Shown here piece by piece: positions 33,000 through 45,744 of a stretch of 64,000 nt of DNA (position 1 is its first letter; every line of letters begins with the position of its first letter). This DNA is from Mytilus galloprovincialis (Eukaryota > Mollusca > Bivalvia > Mytilida > Mytilidae): assembly GCF_965363235.1 (NCBI RefSeq), contig NC_134849.1, positions 48,554,122 through 48,618,121 of the forward strand, read 5' to 3'. The position numbers were made by a program, and so were the translations under genes. The notes under the pieces were generated by a model. It saw only the letters and a list, made by a program, of their open reading frames with translations, searched no databases and had not been told where the DNA came from.

Positions 33000-34530
33000 T
33001 GAATGAAAATAGAGAATGTGTCAAAGACACAACAACCCAACCATATAGCAGAAAACAGGCGAAGCCCAGGTGTTTTTTTTTCTTTTTCGTCACGGTTAAA
33101 TTCGATATTCCTTCCCCATAGTTTGTATTTCTTTCTCCACGGTTTTCTCTGGCACTTGGAACTGGGCGATCGTCGAATTTCGACCGAGTGATGTTGAAGT
33201 CACTGCATATGGAAAGGCTGTCGTGAAATTAGTTTGCGAAGACCATAATTCAATATTGAAAAATTTTGACACATTCTCATAAATAAGGGATTGTATTTCA
33301 ATAGAACTTGGTCAATATGCCGTTTCGTACAAAACCAGTGTTCAATGACCCACTGTGTATTGACCCTACCCCACTCCGGACAAAAAACATAATTCTGTAT
33401 ATAATTCTTTTTTTTTCGATTTATCAGCTGTCCTCCAATTTAGTTCCCCCAATCTCTTTCAGTCGGTACTGGGAGTGGACTGATAAAAACGTTAATCTGT
33501 ATACCTTTAATTTCATTTTTTTTAAAGAATTTTGAACATTTAACTTTTATGCAGCTTATCAAAAATATAAGTATACAAAAGTATAGTTTTCCTACCTTTT
33601 ACATGCGGGTTTCCGTTAAATCTAGTCGCAGGTCACTCTGCCCTTCCATTCCTGATGACGGCCTACATAACATTGCGCAGATCTTGCACTTTACTGGGTT
33701 AATATATTCTCCCAGTCATTTAAGGTCAACAGTCGAGCGGTTTTATTGGATATAATCTAGGTTAACAGATTGATTAGTCTGGAGCTCAACGACCTTGTTC
33801 GTTGTTCAATATTTGACATAGATTTTATTTATAAACATTCTTTTTGTGTATTTGAGGGATATTCAGTTTCAGTCACGTGGAATTTATTTATCTTCCTTCC
33901 TTTCTTTCGTATCAAATTTTAAATCGTAATTTTCGATTTATAATTTACACTATTAATGAAAGATAGAAGTCATCATTTTTTTTTTTATTGAATATCGTTC
34001 TAAGTTAATGGGTGTTTTTTTTTATTACCATATTGTTTCTTTCAAAACACGAGTCAATGATTTAAAGCTGATCATTTTAAAAAATGAATCATTGAAGCAT
34101 CAGTATACTGACAGATTTCGGTAAACAAATAATTAGTTAGAAAGAAATACATAAAGAAAGGGAATAAATATATATATCAAACTCAGACATCAAATGTAGC
34201 AAGTCTAACGGTCGAGGGGCTGGTGTCCATTTTCTGATAACCACTCAAGGATAGAAAGAAAGAGTTTAGTTAGTTTAGTTTAAACATATTTTATTGTCTA
34301 TAAAATCATGGATTTGTATAGTTAGAAATCAAATGTACAACTCTACAAATCCTTGTCTAAATATACAATAGGATATAACAACTTAAGATAATCCTCTCCA
34401 TATAAATACAATATACAAAATTTCAAGATGACAGCAATTATATAATTCAGTACAATAGGAAAAATATATACAATACATATATTATGTTTAAACTGTAACA
34501 GTTGGATACGAGTACACTTTAAGATACAGC
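33000..34530. other. Intergenic, few recognisable parts
   Basis: 33004-33070 resembles the gtgtcaaagacacaacaaccc repeat seen inverted at 60110-60245. 34265-34500 is an AT-rich tail-like segment (tttagtttaaacatatttta). Nothing else is recognised. Confidence 0.4.
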
Positions 34531-35560
34531 AATATTAATCAAAGAATCTGTGTATGGCGTACAAATAAAGGCAACAGTGGTATACCGCTGTTCGAAATTC
34601 ATAAAGGATGAATCGATTGGGGGAAAAACACAAATTCGGGTTACAAACAAAAAACTGAGGGAAACGCATCAAATATAAGAGGAAAACTACGACACCACAG
34701 AAACACAACATTAAAATGTAACACACACAGAAACGAACTACGTATAACATAACAATTGCCATTTTCCTGACTTCACTGCAAATATTGCGGACGCCTGACG
34801 CGTCTGGACGCGTTCCAATCTCAAACACAATATGTTCAGTTATTAACATTAGTGTTCCACATTGAACGCCAGCGTTAAAAAATATAACACATTGTGTTCA
34901 GTCTTTTAACGCACATGTTCAAGACAAGTGTTCTAAATTGAACACTAAAAATGTTCTAATATTGTAATGGGGAGTGAAAAAATATTTCATCGCTTCAGAG
35001 TCAAACAGACGATGAATAAGGGTGATTCGTATTACAATTTGACGATAAATGTATTTTAGCTTTATCAACACAAACAAATTATAGTTCGTTAAAAAAAATT
35101 GAAACATGTTACAAGAGCATATTTAAAAGCGTGCAAATGATTGATTTTTAATATAAATCTTTTTCCTTAACGACTTTAGTTCTTTACTTATACTTTTTAA
35201 ACAATTTAAATGCGCAAATGCTCATGAAAACGTTGCTATTGTAAAAGCGTTCTTGAGCCGAACATGATGCGTTCAGATTTACATTTTTTCCCCGTACGCC
35301 ATGTGTTCAATCATGTCCGCGTATATAACAGCGCGTGACGTATTTATGTACCGGAAGTTTGGTTTTTGATCGTGATTGAAGAAGCTTCACTGAAGAAAAT
35401 TAACAACAAAACTTTATTTAACGGGTATGTTTATCGATATCAATAACACATTATAAAACCGTTTCCCTCGGTTTTAGTTTGTTATCCCGATTTTGTTTTT
35501 TGTCCATGGATTTATGAGTTTTGAACAGCGGTATACTACTGTTGCCTTTATTTATACGAA
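34530..35560. repeat. Two copies of a gcggtatac-type repeat in opposite orientation
   Basis: The minus-strand copy at about 34545-34760 and the plus-strand copy at 35455-35560 share tttgaacagcggtatacta, ctgttgcctttattta and tttccctc(a/g)gtttt. A fragment is near 40075. They flank part of the GTTC/GAAC-rich sequence. Confidence 0.55.
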
Positions 35561-35920
35561 CATAATTTTTTTTAGTATTAAATCAACAAATTTCTTCTTT
35601 GACAGGACACACTGAAGTATAAATGGAAGAAAAATTTATTTGAACACATAACTGTGCTATTATGCCGCCATAATTCGATTAAAAAGTAGGATGTTCTTTG
35701 AGAGAATACATTTAAATGATCATGTTATTAACAAAAAATTAACAAATGTAAATGTATACGTAAATGTTAAATGATAACGTTAGTATTGTAACTGTGTTCT
35801 GGTCTCGAACATGATGCGTTCCAGCTAATCGTTTTCTCTGAACGCCATGTGTTCCAAACATGACGCAACCATTGTGTATAGAAAGCAACAAGATTTTGAA
35901 CGATTATCTTCTCTTTTGAG
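34800..35920. repeat. GTTC/GAAC-rich sequence, left block
   Basis: Words such as gttcca, gttcaa, gaacac and gaacgcc recur every 15-30 bp. Two diverged direct copies (cgaacatgatgcgttc... gccatgtgttc) lie at about 35260-35330 and 35800-35870. No coding sequence is seen. Confidence 0.55.
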
Positions 35921-37279
35921 GATGTAAATTTGTTAATAAAATAAAACCAATGCAATTATAAGGATTTGTCCAAAAATACAAAAAAATGTCATGGCATTGC
36001 ACTGTCAAGATAGAATTTTGTAAAAAGGCATACTGGAACACAAATTAAATTTCTCATTTATATGTTATTAATAGCTTTCTCATTCTTAAATACTTAATTC
36101 TTAGTAATTCATTTTAGCAAATGTCCACCGTTGTGCACTTGTTCATGTATTGTAATGCATTCCTATGTTACTTTTATAGGGTACAAACACAGTATTTAGG
36201 GGTAATTGTTCGTGCATACCTCGAGAATGAAGAGAAAATTTCGCAGTTCAAGAGATGACTACTTATCCTGCACCATAAAAGTACTATATGTAAGTTTAAG
36301 AATTTTTAATAGGAGTGCCCATTGACTTCTGACAAGTTTTGTTATTGCAGATTTATCAATAAAATGTGCACCATTCACTTGTTTACATTAATCATAAAAC
36401 TATTTGAGCTAAATTCGATATAATTAAATCAATTTAAAGTGGAATTATCCGTATACAGATCATAAGTAAAATTACTACATATCTTCATATGTCTTTGCTG
36501 GACACTTTCTATCATCTTTTTTAAAAAGCTATAGAACACTTACTTGAAAATACATGTTTACCACTTTTTAATACATGCATCTTATCTAATAGTGCTGACA
36601 AGTATAATGGAATTACAAAAACAAATAAAAGTTTATAATTCTTAAGCAATATCGACATGATGATTAATAATTTGTTTACTCATACACTTTATATTTTACA
36701 TTCTAGAACTTACGGTTGATGGATAATAAAGTTAAAGAGTAGTTATAACCCAAGGAGACGAATCCTCTAAAAAATGGAAGCTCAAAATCAGTTTTAGACG
36801 ACTCAAATCATGTTTAAAAGTACCCAAGGTAGCAGTGTTACATGAACGTTGATTCGACCACTAGCAGCATATACACAGGGTATTTTATGTTTGATATTGA
36901 CTATCTGAGTGCTATGCAGGCTGAGGATTATTGAAATTATTGGTGATAAACGGGCCATTGACATCAGTATTTTGAAAAGAAATTCAGGACAGTGCTTGAC
37001 TTAAGAAGTTGCAAACGATGAGTTAAACTGTGTTCATAACATAAGCCACTAGACATTGTGTCACATAACAATTTTAAATATGATGAACATTTTGTTTATG
37101 ATTTAATATTTGGACACATTTTGCAAATTACAGATGTTATATTATTTAACTTGTCGAACTTGTCATTTTAAAGTTGCTTCAATATTTCACATTGTATTGT
37201 ACTTTTTTTTAATTCTACCTCTTTTAATCAATTAAAGACGTTTTTAATTAATTAAATTATTTGTTTTACAAGACCACAC

Positions 37280-37790
37280 TAATGTTTCAGAGAATAGAAC
37301 ACTTTTTTTCTGGAACATGTAAAATTGTGTTCCAGTAATATACTCTATGTGTTCTGGATATTAACACATATTTCTGGAACGCAGTCCGAGTGTTCCAGAA
37401 GTGTTACAAGGCTTGGAACGCGTAACGGCATACAAATTTGCTCACAAGGACATGTTCCAGATTCAAACACTGGGCGTTCAAGGAGTACACACTATATGTT
37501 CAAGAATAACACACATAGCGTTCTTAAGATGCACACATGATGTTAAAAACTGGAACACCAAAGTTAATATTTAGAACACTGTTATGCGTTCCAGATTCAA
37601 ACACTAGGCGTTCAATGAGTACACACTATCCGTTCAAGAATAACACATAGCGTTCGAAAGATGCACACATAATGTTAAAAACTGGAACACCAAGGTTAAT
37701 ATTTAGAACACTGTTACGCGTTCCAGAAGTGTTACAAAAGAGCGTTCAAAAAGTGTTCAGATTCTTAACACTTTTATTTACAGTGTTGGT
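37280..37790. repeat. GTTC/GAAC-rich sequence, right block, with 134-bp duplication
   Basis: It has the same word style as the block at 34800-35920. A 134-bp unit starting gttccagattcaaacact occurs at 37454 and 37588 and begins a third time near 37720. The two blocks may be parts of one element of about 3 kb. Confidence 0.6.
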
Positions 37791-38499
37791 ACAGGACATT
37801 TTAAGAATAAAAATGGTGGGTTGAACCTGGTTTTGTGGCATGCCAAAATAAAAGAGGGAACTGATATTTGTTTTCTAATCATAGAAATTGGATTTTAAAG
37901 AACGAAGGAAAGTTTGCAATGTAATTTCCCTACACATTGAAGGAAATAAATTGAGAAGTTTTTATTTTTCGTAATTCTTATAAAAACAACACACGATTTA
38001 TAGTACATATTTGATTAACTAAATATAAATTTAAGACTCATGAAAGGCCAAATCAGTACTGTACAATGATAAGTATGCATGTATTATAAACATTAATATT
38101 ATAAACAAATAAAATAAACAACAGTCAAGTTAATAATATAAACATATAAAACACAATGTTCATTTTTTTTTCTAATAGATGTTAATATATAAAAATAAGA
38201 TTTCAAGGATAACATCATCATAGATACCAGGATTGAAATTTTATATTTTCTCCAGAAGCGCGTTTCGTCTACAAGAAGCTTCCTCTCCACCAGAGACCAA
38301 ATGACCGTAGAAGTTAATTACCAAAATTCACCATACGGCCTCCAACAATTAACAAAACCCGCATACATCATAGTAGCTATAAAAGACCCCGAAATGACAA
38401 ATGTAAAACAATTCAGACGAAAAAACTAACGGCATTATTTATGCACAAAACAACAAACGAAAAACAAATATGACAGAATGAGATAACATCAAAGGACAA

Positions 38500-39000
38500 C
38501 CACTGAATACTAGGCTTCAGACCTATATAGAATGTGGTGGGTTAACTGGTTCTTATGTTGTACTGTTACTCCACTGTCCCAGGTTAGGGGAGGGTTGGGA
38601 TCCGGCTAACATGTTTAACCCAGCTACATTCTGTATGTATGTGCCTGTCCTAAGTCAGGAGCCTGTAATCAGTGGTTGTCGTTCGTTGATGTGTTAGTCG
38701 TTTGTTTTTCGTTCTTTTTTTTTTCCAATTCATTAGGCCGTTAGTTTTCTCGTTTGAATTGTTTTACATTTGTCATTTCGGTGCCTTTCATAGCTGACTG
38801 CGGTATTGGATTTGCTCATTGTTGATGGCCATACGGTGACCTATAGTTGTTAATTTCTGTGTCATTTTGTTTGTGGTGGAGAGTTGTCTCATTGGCAATC
38901 ATACCACATCTTCTTTTTTTTATATAAACATGTTTTCTGGTGGAGAGTTGTCTCATTGGCAATCATACCACATCTTCTTTTTTTATATAAACATGTTTTC
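38500..39000 (+). repeat. Dispersed repeat with caagtcaggagcc and ttgtctcattggcaatc
   Basis: A long copy of a family very common in mussels: tgcctgtcctaagtcaggag, tttctcgtttgaattgtttt, then gagttgtctcattggcaatc with accacatcttc. The last 64 bp are duplicated in tandem (38875-38938 and 38939-39002). Further partial copies are at 40210-40575, 42845-42935 and 57480-57530. Confidence 0.65.
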
Positions 39001-39333
39001 TGGCGCCAAATCCTCCCCCAACCTTGTTTAGTACAACATAAAAACAAACTATGGAAAAAAAATCTGTCAAAAAGGGATGAACTCATCAAATCGATAACAA
39101 GTTACAAAGACTCAAATACGCAAAGTAAAGAAGCACACAAGCTGACTCCACATAAAAAAATCAAGCGTATGTTACGTCAATGATGGAAAAGCTGGTGTTA
39201 CATTCATATACGACATCGCGGTAATAGATTTGTATGCGTGTAATGCAATACCGGGCTCCTAGCAGATTCCGCTAGATTAAAACTGACGTGGAAAGGTAAC
39301 ACATGCCCACCGAAAGCTCTTTTTTTGAGAGCC

Positions 39334-39428
39334 CAGGTGGTCGTATGGTCTAGCGGGACGGCTGCAGTGCAGGCGATTTGGTGTCACGATATCACAGTAG
39401 CATGGGTTCGAATCCCGGCGAGGGAAGA
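39334..39428 (+). ncRNA. tRNA-like sequence, left arm
   Basis: The A box (TGGTCTAGCGG) and B box (GGTTCGAATCC) fit the pol III internal promoter. The spacing of about 48 bp and the long middle suggest a tRNA with a long variable arm as ancestor. I could not fold a clean 7-bp acceptor stem, so a working tRNA is unlikely. Confidence 0.5.
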
Positions 39429-39681
39429 ACCAAAAATTTGCGAAAGCAAATTTACAGATCTAGCATTGTTGGGTTGATGTTTAGACGAGTTGTATATACA
39501 TTATGTACACAGCCATGTATCACCATCATTGATGGCGATCCGATGGATACATCTGTTGTAGGGTTGTCACTGACTCAGACGTACTTATATATATATATTA
39601 TATATATATATATACAACTCGTGGTTGACATCAATCCAACAATGTTAGATCTGTAAATTTGATTTCGCAAATTTTTTGTTC

Positions 39682-39776
39682 TTCCCTCGCCGGGATTCGA
39701 ACCCATGCTACTGAGATATCGTGACACCAAATCGCCTGCACTGTAACCGGTGCGCTAGACCACAGGACCACCTGGG
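39682..39776 (-). ncRNA. tRNA-like sequence, right arm
   Basis: This is the inverted counterpart of the left unit, with B box GGATTCGAACC (plus-strand order) and A box TGGTCTAGCGC on the minus strand. It differs from the left arm in the segment after the A box. Confidence 0.5.
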
Positions 39777-39839
39777 CTTCATAAAAATGAAGCTTTCGGT
39801 GGCCGGGTGTTACCTTTCCACGTCAGTTTTAATCTAGCG

Positions 39840-41160
39840 TCGTACTACAGTACATGATATAGACGTAGAAATCTTTTAGAAGAGTATCGAAAAATATTCC
39901 TTTCCGAAAAATATCCCTTGTCGAAAATTTAAAAAAAACAAAATCCCTTTTTCATTTATACTGTTTACCTTACAAAAAAATATATTTTCCTTTACCTGTG
40001 TACATTATTCTATTTTGCGGCATTTTGTTCAAGGTTATGGTTGACTTTCTGAAATTATTTAACATCTCACAGCGGTGTACTATACTGTTGCCTTTTATAT
40101 TCACCCTTTGTATTTACATTGTGGCATAGATCAAATGTATTCGGTCAGCGAATGTCCACTTGTGTTACTATGTCTTTTGATTTAGTTAAACCATTTCAAT
40201 TAATATTTGATAGTGTGTCTTTCTATTTTGTGATGTGACACTATTGTTTCAGGTGAGGTTGAAGGTTGTTACTTATTTAAAAGTTTAGATCCGCTGCATT
40301 TGTTTGCACCTGTCCCAAGTCAGGAACCTGATGTTCTGTAGTTGCCGTTTGTTGATGTGTTTCATAAGTATTTCTCGTTTCTCGTTTTTTATATAGATTA
40401 GACTGGTTTTTCCGTTTGAATGGTTTTATATAAGTCATTTTAGGGACCCTTTATAGCTTGCTGTTTGGTGTGACCCAAGGCTCCATGTTGAAGACCGTAC
40501 TTTGACCTATTATTGTTAAAACTTTTTCTTTTACAAATTGTGACTAGGATCGAGAGTTGTCTCATTGGCATTCATATGATAAACGGCCTTTGGACTCGGA
40601 GTGTTCACGGACTTGACAGGACCACCATTATATTTTCCCGACATGTTGCCGGCGCAGTCTATAGTTTGGTATCTGGACAGTTGAGTATCTAATCCAGCAT
40701 TACTAAGAGTTTGTTTGCAATTTTGCAATTTCTACGCCAGTAATATTTCCGCATTGATAAATTATAATAAGCGCTCCTTTGGATGCCTATTGACTGTATA
40801 ACGGATGACAGGCAATACTTTGTCGTCCGTAGAATACCAATGACATTATGGACATGAGTGTCTGACGGTTTCGCTCAGTAATTGCTCGGTTTCCAGAAGT
40901 AAATGTTGCATCAATGTTTTAAGAAGCTCAAGATGTATAGTAAGAAAAGCCTCAAGTTTAGTCATCGATGACTGATGAAAGTCCGCTATATATATAGAAA
41001 CATGTATTTTCACATCTTTGTTTGCGTGTTTCCAGTCGTGCTATGGTTCACGTATGGTTCACATATGGGTCGTCTATGCGATGAATCCGAAACCAACGAC
41101 AGGCAAACAATAGGGACTATCTTAAGAAACGGAATATAATATGAAGTTGAAAACGTAGAA
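39840..41160. other. Intergenic, partial dispersed repeats
   Basis: 40210-40575 is a diverged member of the ttgtctcattggca family. Nothing else is recognised. Confidence 0.4.
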
Positions 41161-41164
41161 CCAT

Positions 41165-42265
41165 TCCCGTACACATGATCTTTAAATTTAAAACTTTCTA
41201 GAATTCCTTCTTTATCCGCGATTTTCGGTCCTACTAAACAGCGCCCGAGAGCGCCCGGGAAAAGAAAAAGCGCCCGGAGAAAACAAATAGCGCCCGGGGA
41301 AGAAAATAAAGCGCCCGGGAGAAGAAAATAGAATATTTTATAACAATAAATGTTTTCCTGAATAAAAAATAAAATAAAAATCATTGCTTGTTTTGTCTAA
41401 AGTGTGAAGATAGTGTTGTTGCACTTTTACATTTTAGATTTCAAAATTGTATATAAGTAAATAAGCCGTAAATATAAACAAGAGGAAATAGAAGAATCAT
41501 GAAGAATATTGTCCTCGATCAAAACGTATGTTTCGTTATTAAAAAAAATCAGTGCCGGAGTCTAATATTCGCAACTGCATGGTGACAAGTTTTCAAAGTT
41601 TTGTATTTTACTAAACACACTTGAATTGACATTGGAAGATCGTGGAAGGGATTCAACATGCCTGTCACTAAGAATTTGTTTTATACCAAACACCTGCTCT
41701 TAACCGATACATAGTATAATTGTTTTATTTGCTCAGATGATGATATACATGTGCGTGTCACTTCTATCGTTCTTAAATAATGTGCAACTCTTTTAATTTT
41801 ATAAAATTAATATTTATCTGTGAATTTTAAGTTGTTTTTGGCATTTATCATTTTGATATCGTTTTTTGAAAAACATGTCTTTTGATGTCTAACATTTTAT
41901 AAATCTTCAGCATAAGCTGTGATCCATTATTATCTGTCTTTCGAAATAGTATTCATATATTATTGTTTAAATTGAAACATGCATACTTGTTTTTGTGCTT
42001 TATTACAAATGTCTATTATCTGAATTTGCAAAATACTTAAAATTTAAAAAAAATCAAATGTTTAATCGACACAAAGTTGTCTCATGCCAATGCAATTTCT
42101 ATATATTTTCCCCGGGCGCTTTTTTTTCTCACCCCGGGCGTTTTTTCTTTTCCCCAGGCGCTTTTTCTTATCCCGGGCGCTCCCGGGCGATTTTTAGTAG
42201 AACCCGCGATTTTTGACGGAAATTTGAAGAAAGTGGTTCTCTTTGACAGTATAAACGATATTTCA
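41165..42265. repeat. Inverted pair of GCGCCCGG minisatellite arms
   Basis: The left arm (41165-41335) has four or five units of agcgcccggg...aagaaaa. The right arm (42105-42265) holds its inverse (ccccgggcgctttttt). The outer flanks also pair (ttatccgcgattttcgg against gcgatttttgacgg). In one frame both arms read as a Ser-Pro-Gly-Ala repeat, but no longer frame supports a protein. The interval between them is AT-rich and unremarkable. Confidence 0.65.
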
Positions 42266-42306
42266 TTTCATATGTAGATCACACAAAACAGCACCAGCTG
42301 TATTAT

Positions 42307-42620
42307 ACCCAAATAGTAATATCACAAAAATACTGAACTCCGAGGAAAATTCAAAACGGAAAGTCCCTAATCAAATGGCAAAATCAAATGATGAAACACA
42401 TCAAACGAATGGTCAACAACTGTCATATTCCTGACTTGGTACAGGCATTTTCAAATGTAGAAAATAGTGGATTGAACCTGGTTTTATAGCACTAAACCTC
42501 TTACTTGTATGACAGTCGCTTCAATTCCATTATATTTACAAAGATGCGTGAACAAAACAAACATAAAAGGTAAAATTGTCATCACTGTGTCACAATCTCA
42601 ATTAGAACAAAAACAAATTA
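42307..42620 (+). repeat. Longest copy of the aatactgaactc-type repeat
   Basis: It runs from atcacaaaaatactgaactc through ttgaacctggttttatagca to gatgcgtgaacaaaacaaac. The order of parts equals the reverse of 31500-31860. Confidence 0.7.
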
Positions 42621-42939
42621 TTTTAATTATTTTCATATTAAAAATATAAACATAGTAAAAATGATGACCATTAGAGTAAATATCTGTTTCTGGTTTATTC
42701 TTTGATGAAATATTTAGATTTGACCTGGTTATTTGAGGAAACTATCTGATAAACAATAAAATAAGTTGGAGATCACCTTAAAATTGTTGACTTTCATAAA
42801 TCTTGAACATAAACGAAATCAATTATATGTATAAAGCGAATCAACTTTGACCTATAGTTGTTAATTTTTGTGTCATTTTGGTCTCTTGTGGACGGTTGTC
42901 TCATTGGCAATCATACCACATCTTCTTTTTTATATTTGT

Positions 42940-43895
42940 ATATGTATATGAACGATAATACTTGTACGTAATTATAAATAAACAAGCTCATCTAAGGTAC
43001 GAAGTCTAAGTTCAACAGTTTTCCCATCCTAGATCGATTTTCCTGATTCATGCGAGTCCATTACCAAGTATACATCTGATCATCTGTATTTTTCGTACTA
43101 TTAGTAAACTTAAAATTTCCAGCTGGACAAGGATTGTGATAATAGAAAATCCTTGATCTGTCATCAATCATTTTTCCATTGTTCACGTAGGACTTCCGGC
43201 CAAAAATTGTGGCCGTACATAGTCGGCTTAGAGATAGATATGGTCTCAATATAGCGGCACTTCTTCTGGACGAATGCTTTGAGAACTATCAAGTTAAAAA
43301 CCCGACGGAATTTAAGAAGGGTTCCTTTTCATATCTCAAAAATATGTTAGCAGGGTTCCTTTTCATATCTCAAAAAGATGTTAACTATTCGGCTTGTCCT
43401 GATATGCAGGTAATATTTGCCACTGAACGTTAAACTCCGTTTCATCATCATGATTGTCAATAATTGATTGGTTAGATGTTCTGCCGTTTATCGTCGGAGA
43501 ACAATGACTAACTTGCCTTCATTTTGTATAAAAGCCTTATGTACAGTGCTTTATATGTCATGTATGTACTCTTTTCTATTTTGAAACAAAATCATGCCAG
43601 TTTTATTCCTGATCATAGCCAACTTAAGGTTTTATAATGCCTTAAAACTGCAACCGAGTTTGACAGATTTCTGAAAATTTAAACATAATGAAATCAATCG
43701 AAAAAAAGCACATGCTTAAACGTTACCTCATGTTATTTTTGTCATGTTTCACATTAAAAGTCCCGGCGTGGATTAGTCTCGTCAACTTTCATAGTTTGCC
43801 GTTAGATGAAACAAATTCAGATCGAGGAAATTCACCATATTCAAGATATTTTGAATAAGTTGACATTTTATATTAATTTTTGTAACCTTACTTTG
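42940..43895. other. Intergenic, one short direct duplication
   Basis: The word gggttccttttcatatctca occurs at 43320 and 43354. Two overlapping open stretches (43061-43249 minus, 43209-43433 plus) look better than random but match no family I know, so I do not call a gene. Confidence 0.35.
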
Positions 43896-44389
43896 AAAGG
43901 GGCACTAGCTACGAGATGTATAAAAAATCTAATAACTTTTTTTATTTGCTCAATCAATAATGAAATGCAAATAGTGACTAATTATTAGCTCTTAGCAGCC
44001 AGTATGGTCCAATTTTGTCAACATAAGCTATAAAACATTAATTTTGAATTATTAACTTGCAAGTGAATCATTCGACCTCATTGAATCCGTATTCATGTGA
44101 ACTTCAATTTAACCCCTTAGCTTGAGATGGATAACACGTAAATTATATTTGTTTATTTTTACATCGCTTATATGGTCATCGCATGACTTAAGAAGTCAAT
44201 TCGATAATTAATTAGAGGCGTATGGACTAAAATACACACGAAACGAAGCTACGTTTTTTCATGCTCGTGCCTGTTTATTATATATTTCAGACTTTTGATA
44301 GTTTGGCTAAATGTTTTACATTGTTATAAATAAAATATGAGATTTAGAATTAAATCGGTGAACATGAATTTGACAGCTAGTGCCCCTTT
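43896..44389. mobile_element. MITE with AAAGGGGCACTAGCT ends
   Basis: The inverted ends are AAAGGGGCACTAGCT and AGCTAGTGCCCCTTT over 494 bp. No coding sequence. Confidence 0.65.
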
Positions 44390-44988
44390 AAGGTAGATCA
44401 TAAGTAAATATTTTTTGAAACAGAATTTTCTTATACTTAGCCAAAATGAAGATTTTACTATGCTCTTTTCAAAAATATAATAAAAAGTATTGCCGTCACC
44501 GTGCTATTTTTTAAGCTATGAGTCGTTGAAAATTGCCTAAATTTGGTTATATTGTTCATGGGAAAACACATTTGTGTGCATAAAACAAAACTATGAGGTA
44601 GAATTTTGAAAAAAATTGTGAAAAGATAGGTTTTGTAATATATTTAAAGAAAATGAAAAGAAAAAATGGTGTCACCGAACTTGTTTTCTTGCTACAAGTA
44701 AAAAAAAAAATAATTCCCTATCAGTCCAGTATAAATTTTTTACTAAAAGAGTTATCTTCCCTTAAATGAATCATTTGAAAAAAAATATTCTAAAAGCAAA
44801 ACAAATGATATTTGTTTAAATATTTTGTATTATACAGTAAATTACCAAGTTTTCTTAATATTATTTAACAGTCTATCCTTTAAATTGCAAATCTGTCTTC
44901 AAATTTGCAGATTTAGGCAAATAACTTGACCGATTTTTTACTGTGATTGTACAATCCAAGACGGCGGTATACCATGTATCTACCTTAA
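44388..44988. mobile_element. MITE with TTAAGGTAGAT ends
   Basis: The inverted ends are TTAAGGTAGAT and ATCTACCTTAA. It abuts the MITE before it, sharing the TTA. The interior near the right end has aagacggcggtatacca. Non-coding. Confidence 0.6.
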
Positions 44989-45744
44989 GATGGGCATTAG
45001 GCTAGCTACGATTAAGAAACTACCAATACATTCAGTCAAGCTTTTTAGAAAGCTTAACTTTGTGTTGTATAAAATATTTCATAATCAAAGGGAAGTAGCT
45101 CAGATTTGTCTTTGACCAATCACCAAAACGATTTAAACAAGGGTGATTTTCTGAAGGAGAAAATATGTGTAGTTGACGTCGTCAGGTACAAATCAAGGGC
45201 AGTCAGAGAACAACAATGTCCAGTCTCTGTCGAATATCGCAGAATTTAAAGTGGCAGACGGGTAAATTAAGAGAAAATAAACCTTACAAATTGTCAAGGA
45301 AAAAAATGACACCACATATAAAGCACAAACACTGAGACATCTATGTCTGTCTTTGAGTATATACATTACATGTATGATGTCTTTTGCTGATATGATATTT
45401 TTAAATGTTTTCAACTTTTTGTATAACTTAAATTTGTAACTTGCAAGCTAAAGGACATCGATTATTTTATTATTATAGGCTTATATTTTATATGGTTTTG
45501 GACGACCAATCTGAAGTGGAAAAAAATCGGAAAATACCTTAATTGATTTGCCATTGGAAAACGGCTTCAAGTTGCCTAGTTCATAATGCATTTGAGACGT
45601 TTCGCCTATGAAACCATTAACTCGGCCATTTTGGTGATACACCCTGTCTGCACATGTATGTGAATCCAGCTCTCATAAACAATCGCCTTATTTTTGATCC
45701 TTGAATATTCACCATCTAAAGATTCCCAGTGAAATTTTAATTTT

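Larger units (their letters stand above)
39271..39838. mobile_element. 568-bp hairpin with tRNA-like pol III boxes in both arms
   Basis: The arms start GCTAGATTAAAACTGACGTG and end with its inverse. They match along about 230 bp each and enclose a loop of about 105 bp with TA repeats. Each arm carries a tRNA-like unit reading towards the centre: A box TGGTCTAGCGG at 39346-39356 and B box GGTTCGAATCC at 39405-39415 on the + strand; A box at 39752-39762 and B box at 39693-39703 on the minus strand. It looks like a foldback made of two tRNA-derived SINE-like units. Confidence 0.75.

Noticed and set aside
34800-37790. A steroid-receptor response cluster
   Set aside because: AGAACA/TGTTCT words are frequent, but the larger duplications show a repeat origin and paired sites with 3-bp spacing are not consistent.
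38884-39183. A protein of 99 codons ending in a basic tail
   Set aside because: Most of it lies in a tandem duplicate of a dispersed repeat; only the last part is unique, and it has no recognisable family.
39334-39428. A functional tRNA gene
   Set aside because: The A and B boxes are good, but I could not form a proper acceptor stem, and the sequence is part of an inverted repeat. A SINE-like relic is more likely.
41010-41384. A Ser-Pro-Gly-Ala repeat protein
   Set aside because: The frame is open because of the 21-24-bp minisatellite; the mirrored arm is open as well, which points to repeat structure rather than a gene.
43061-43433. A small gene in either strand
   Set aside because: Two overlapping open stretches exist, but neither has a family signal, and a local duplication distorts the plus-strand one.
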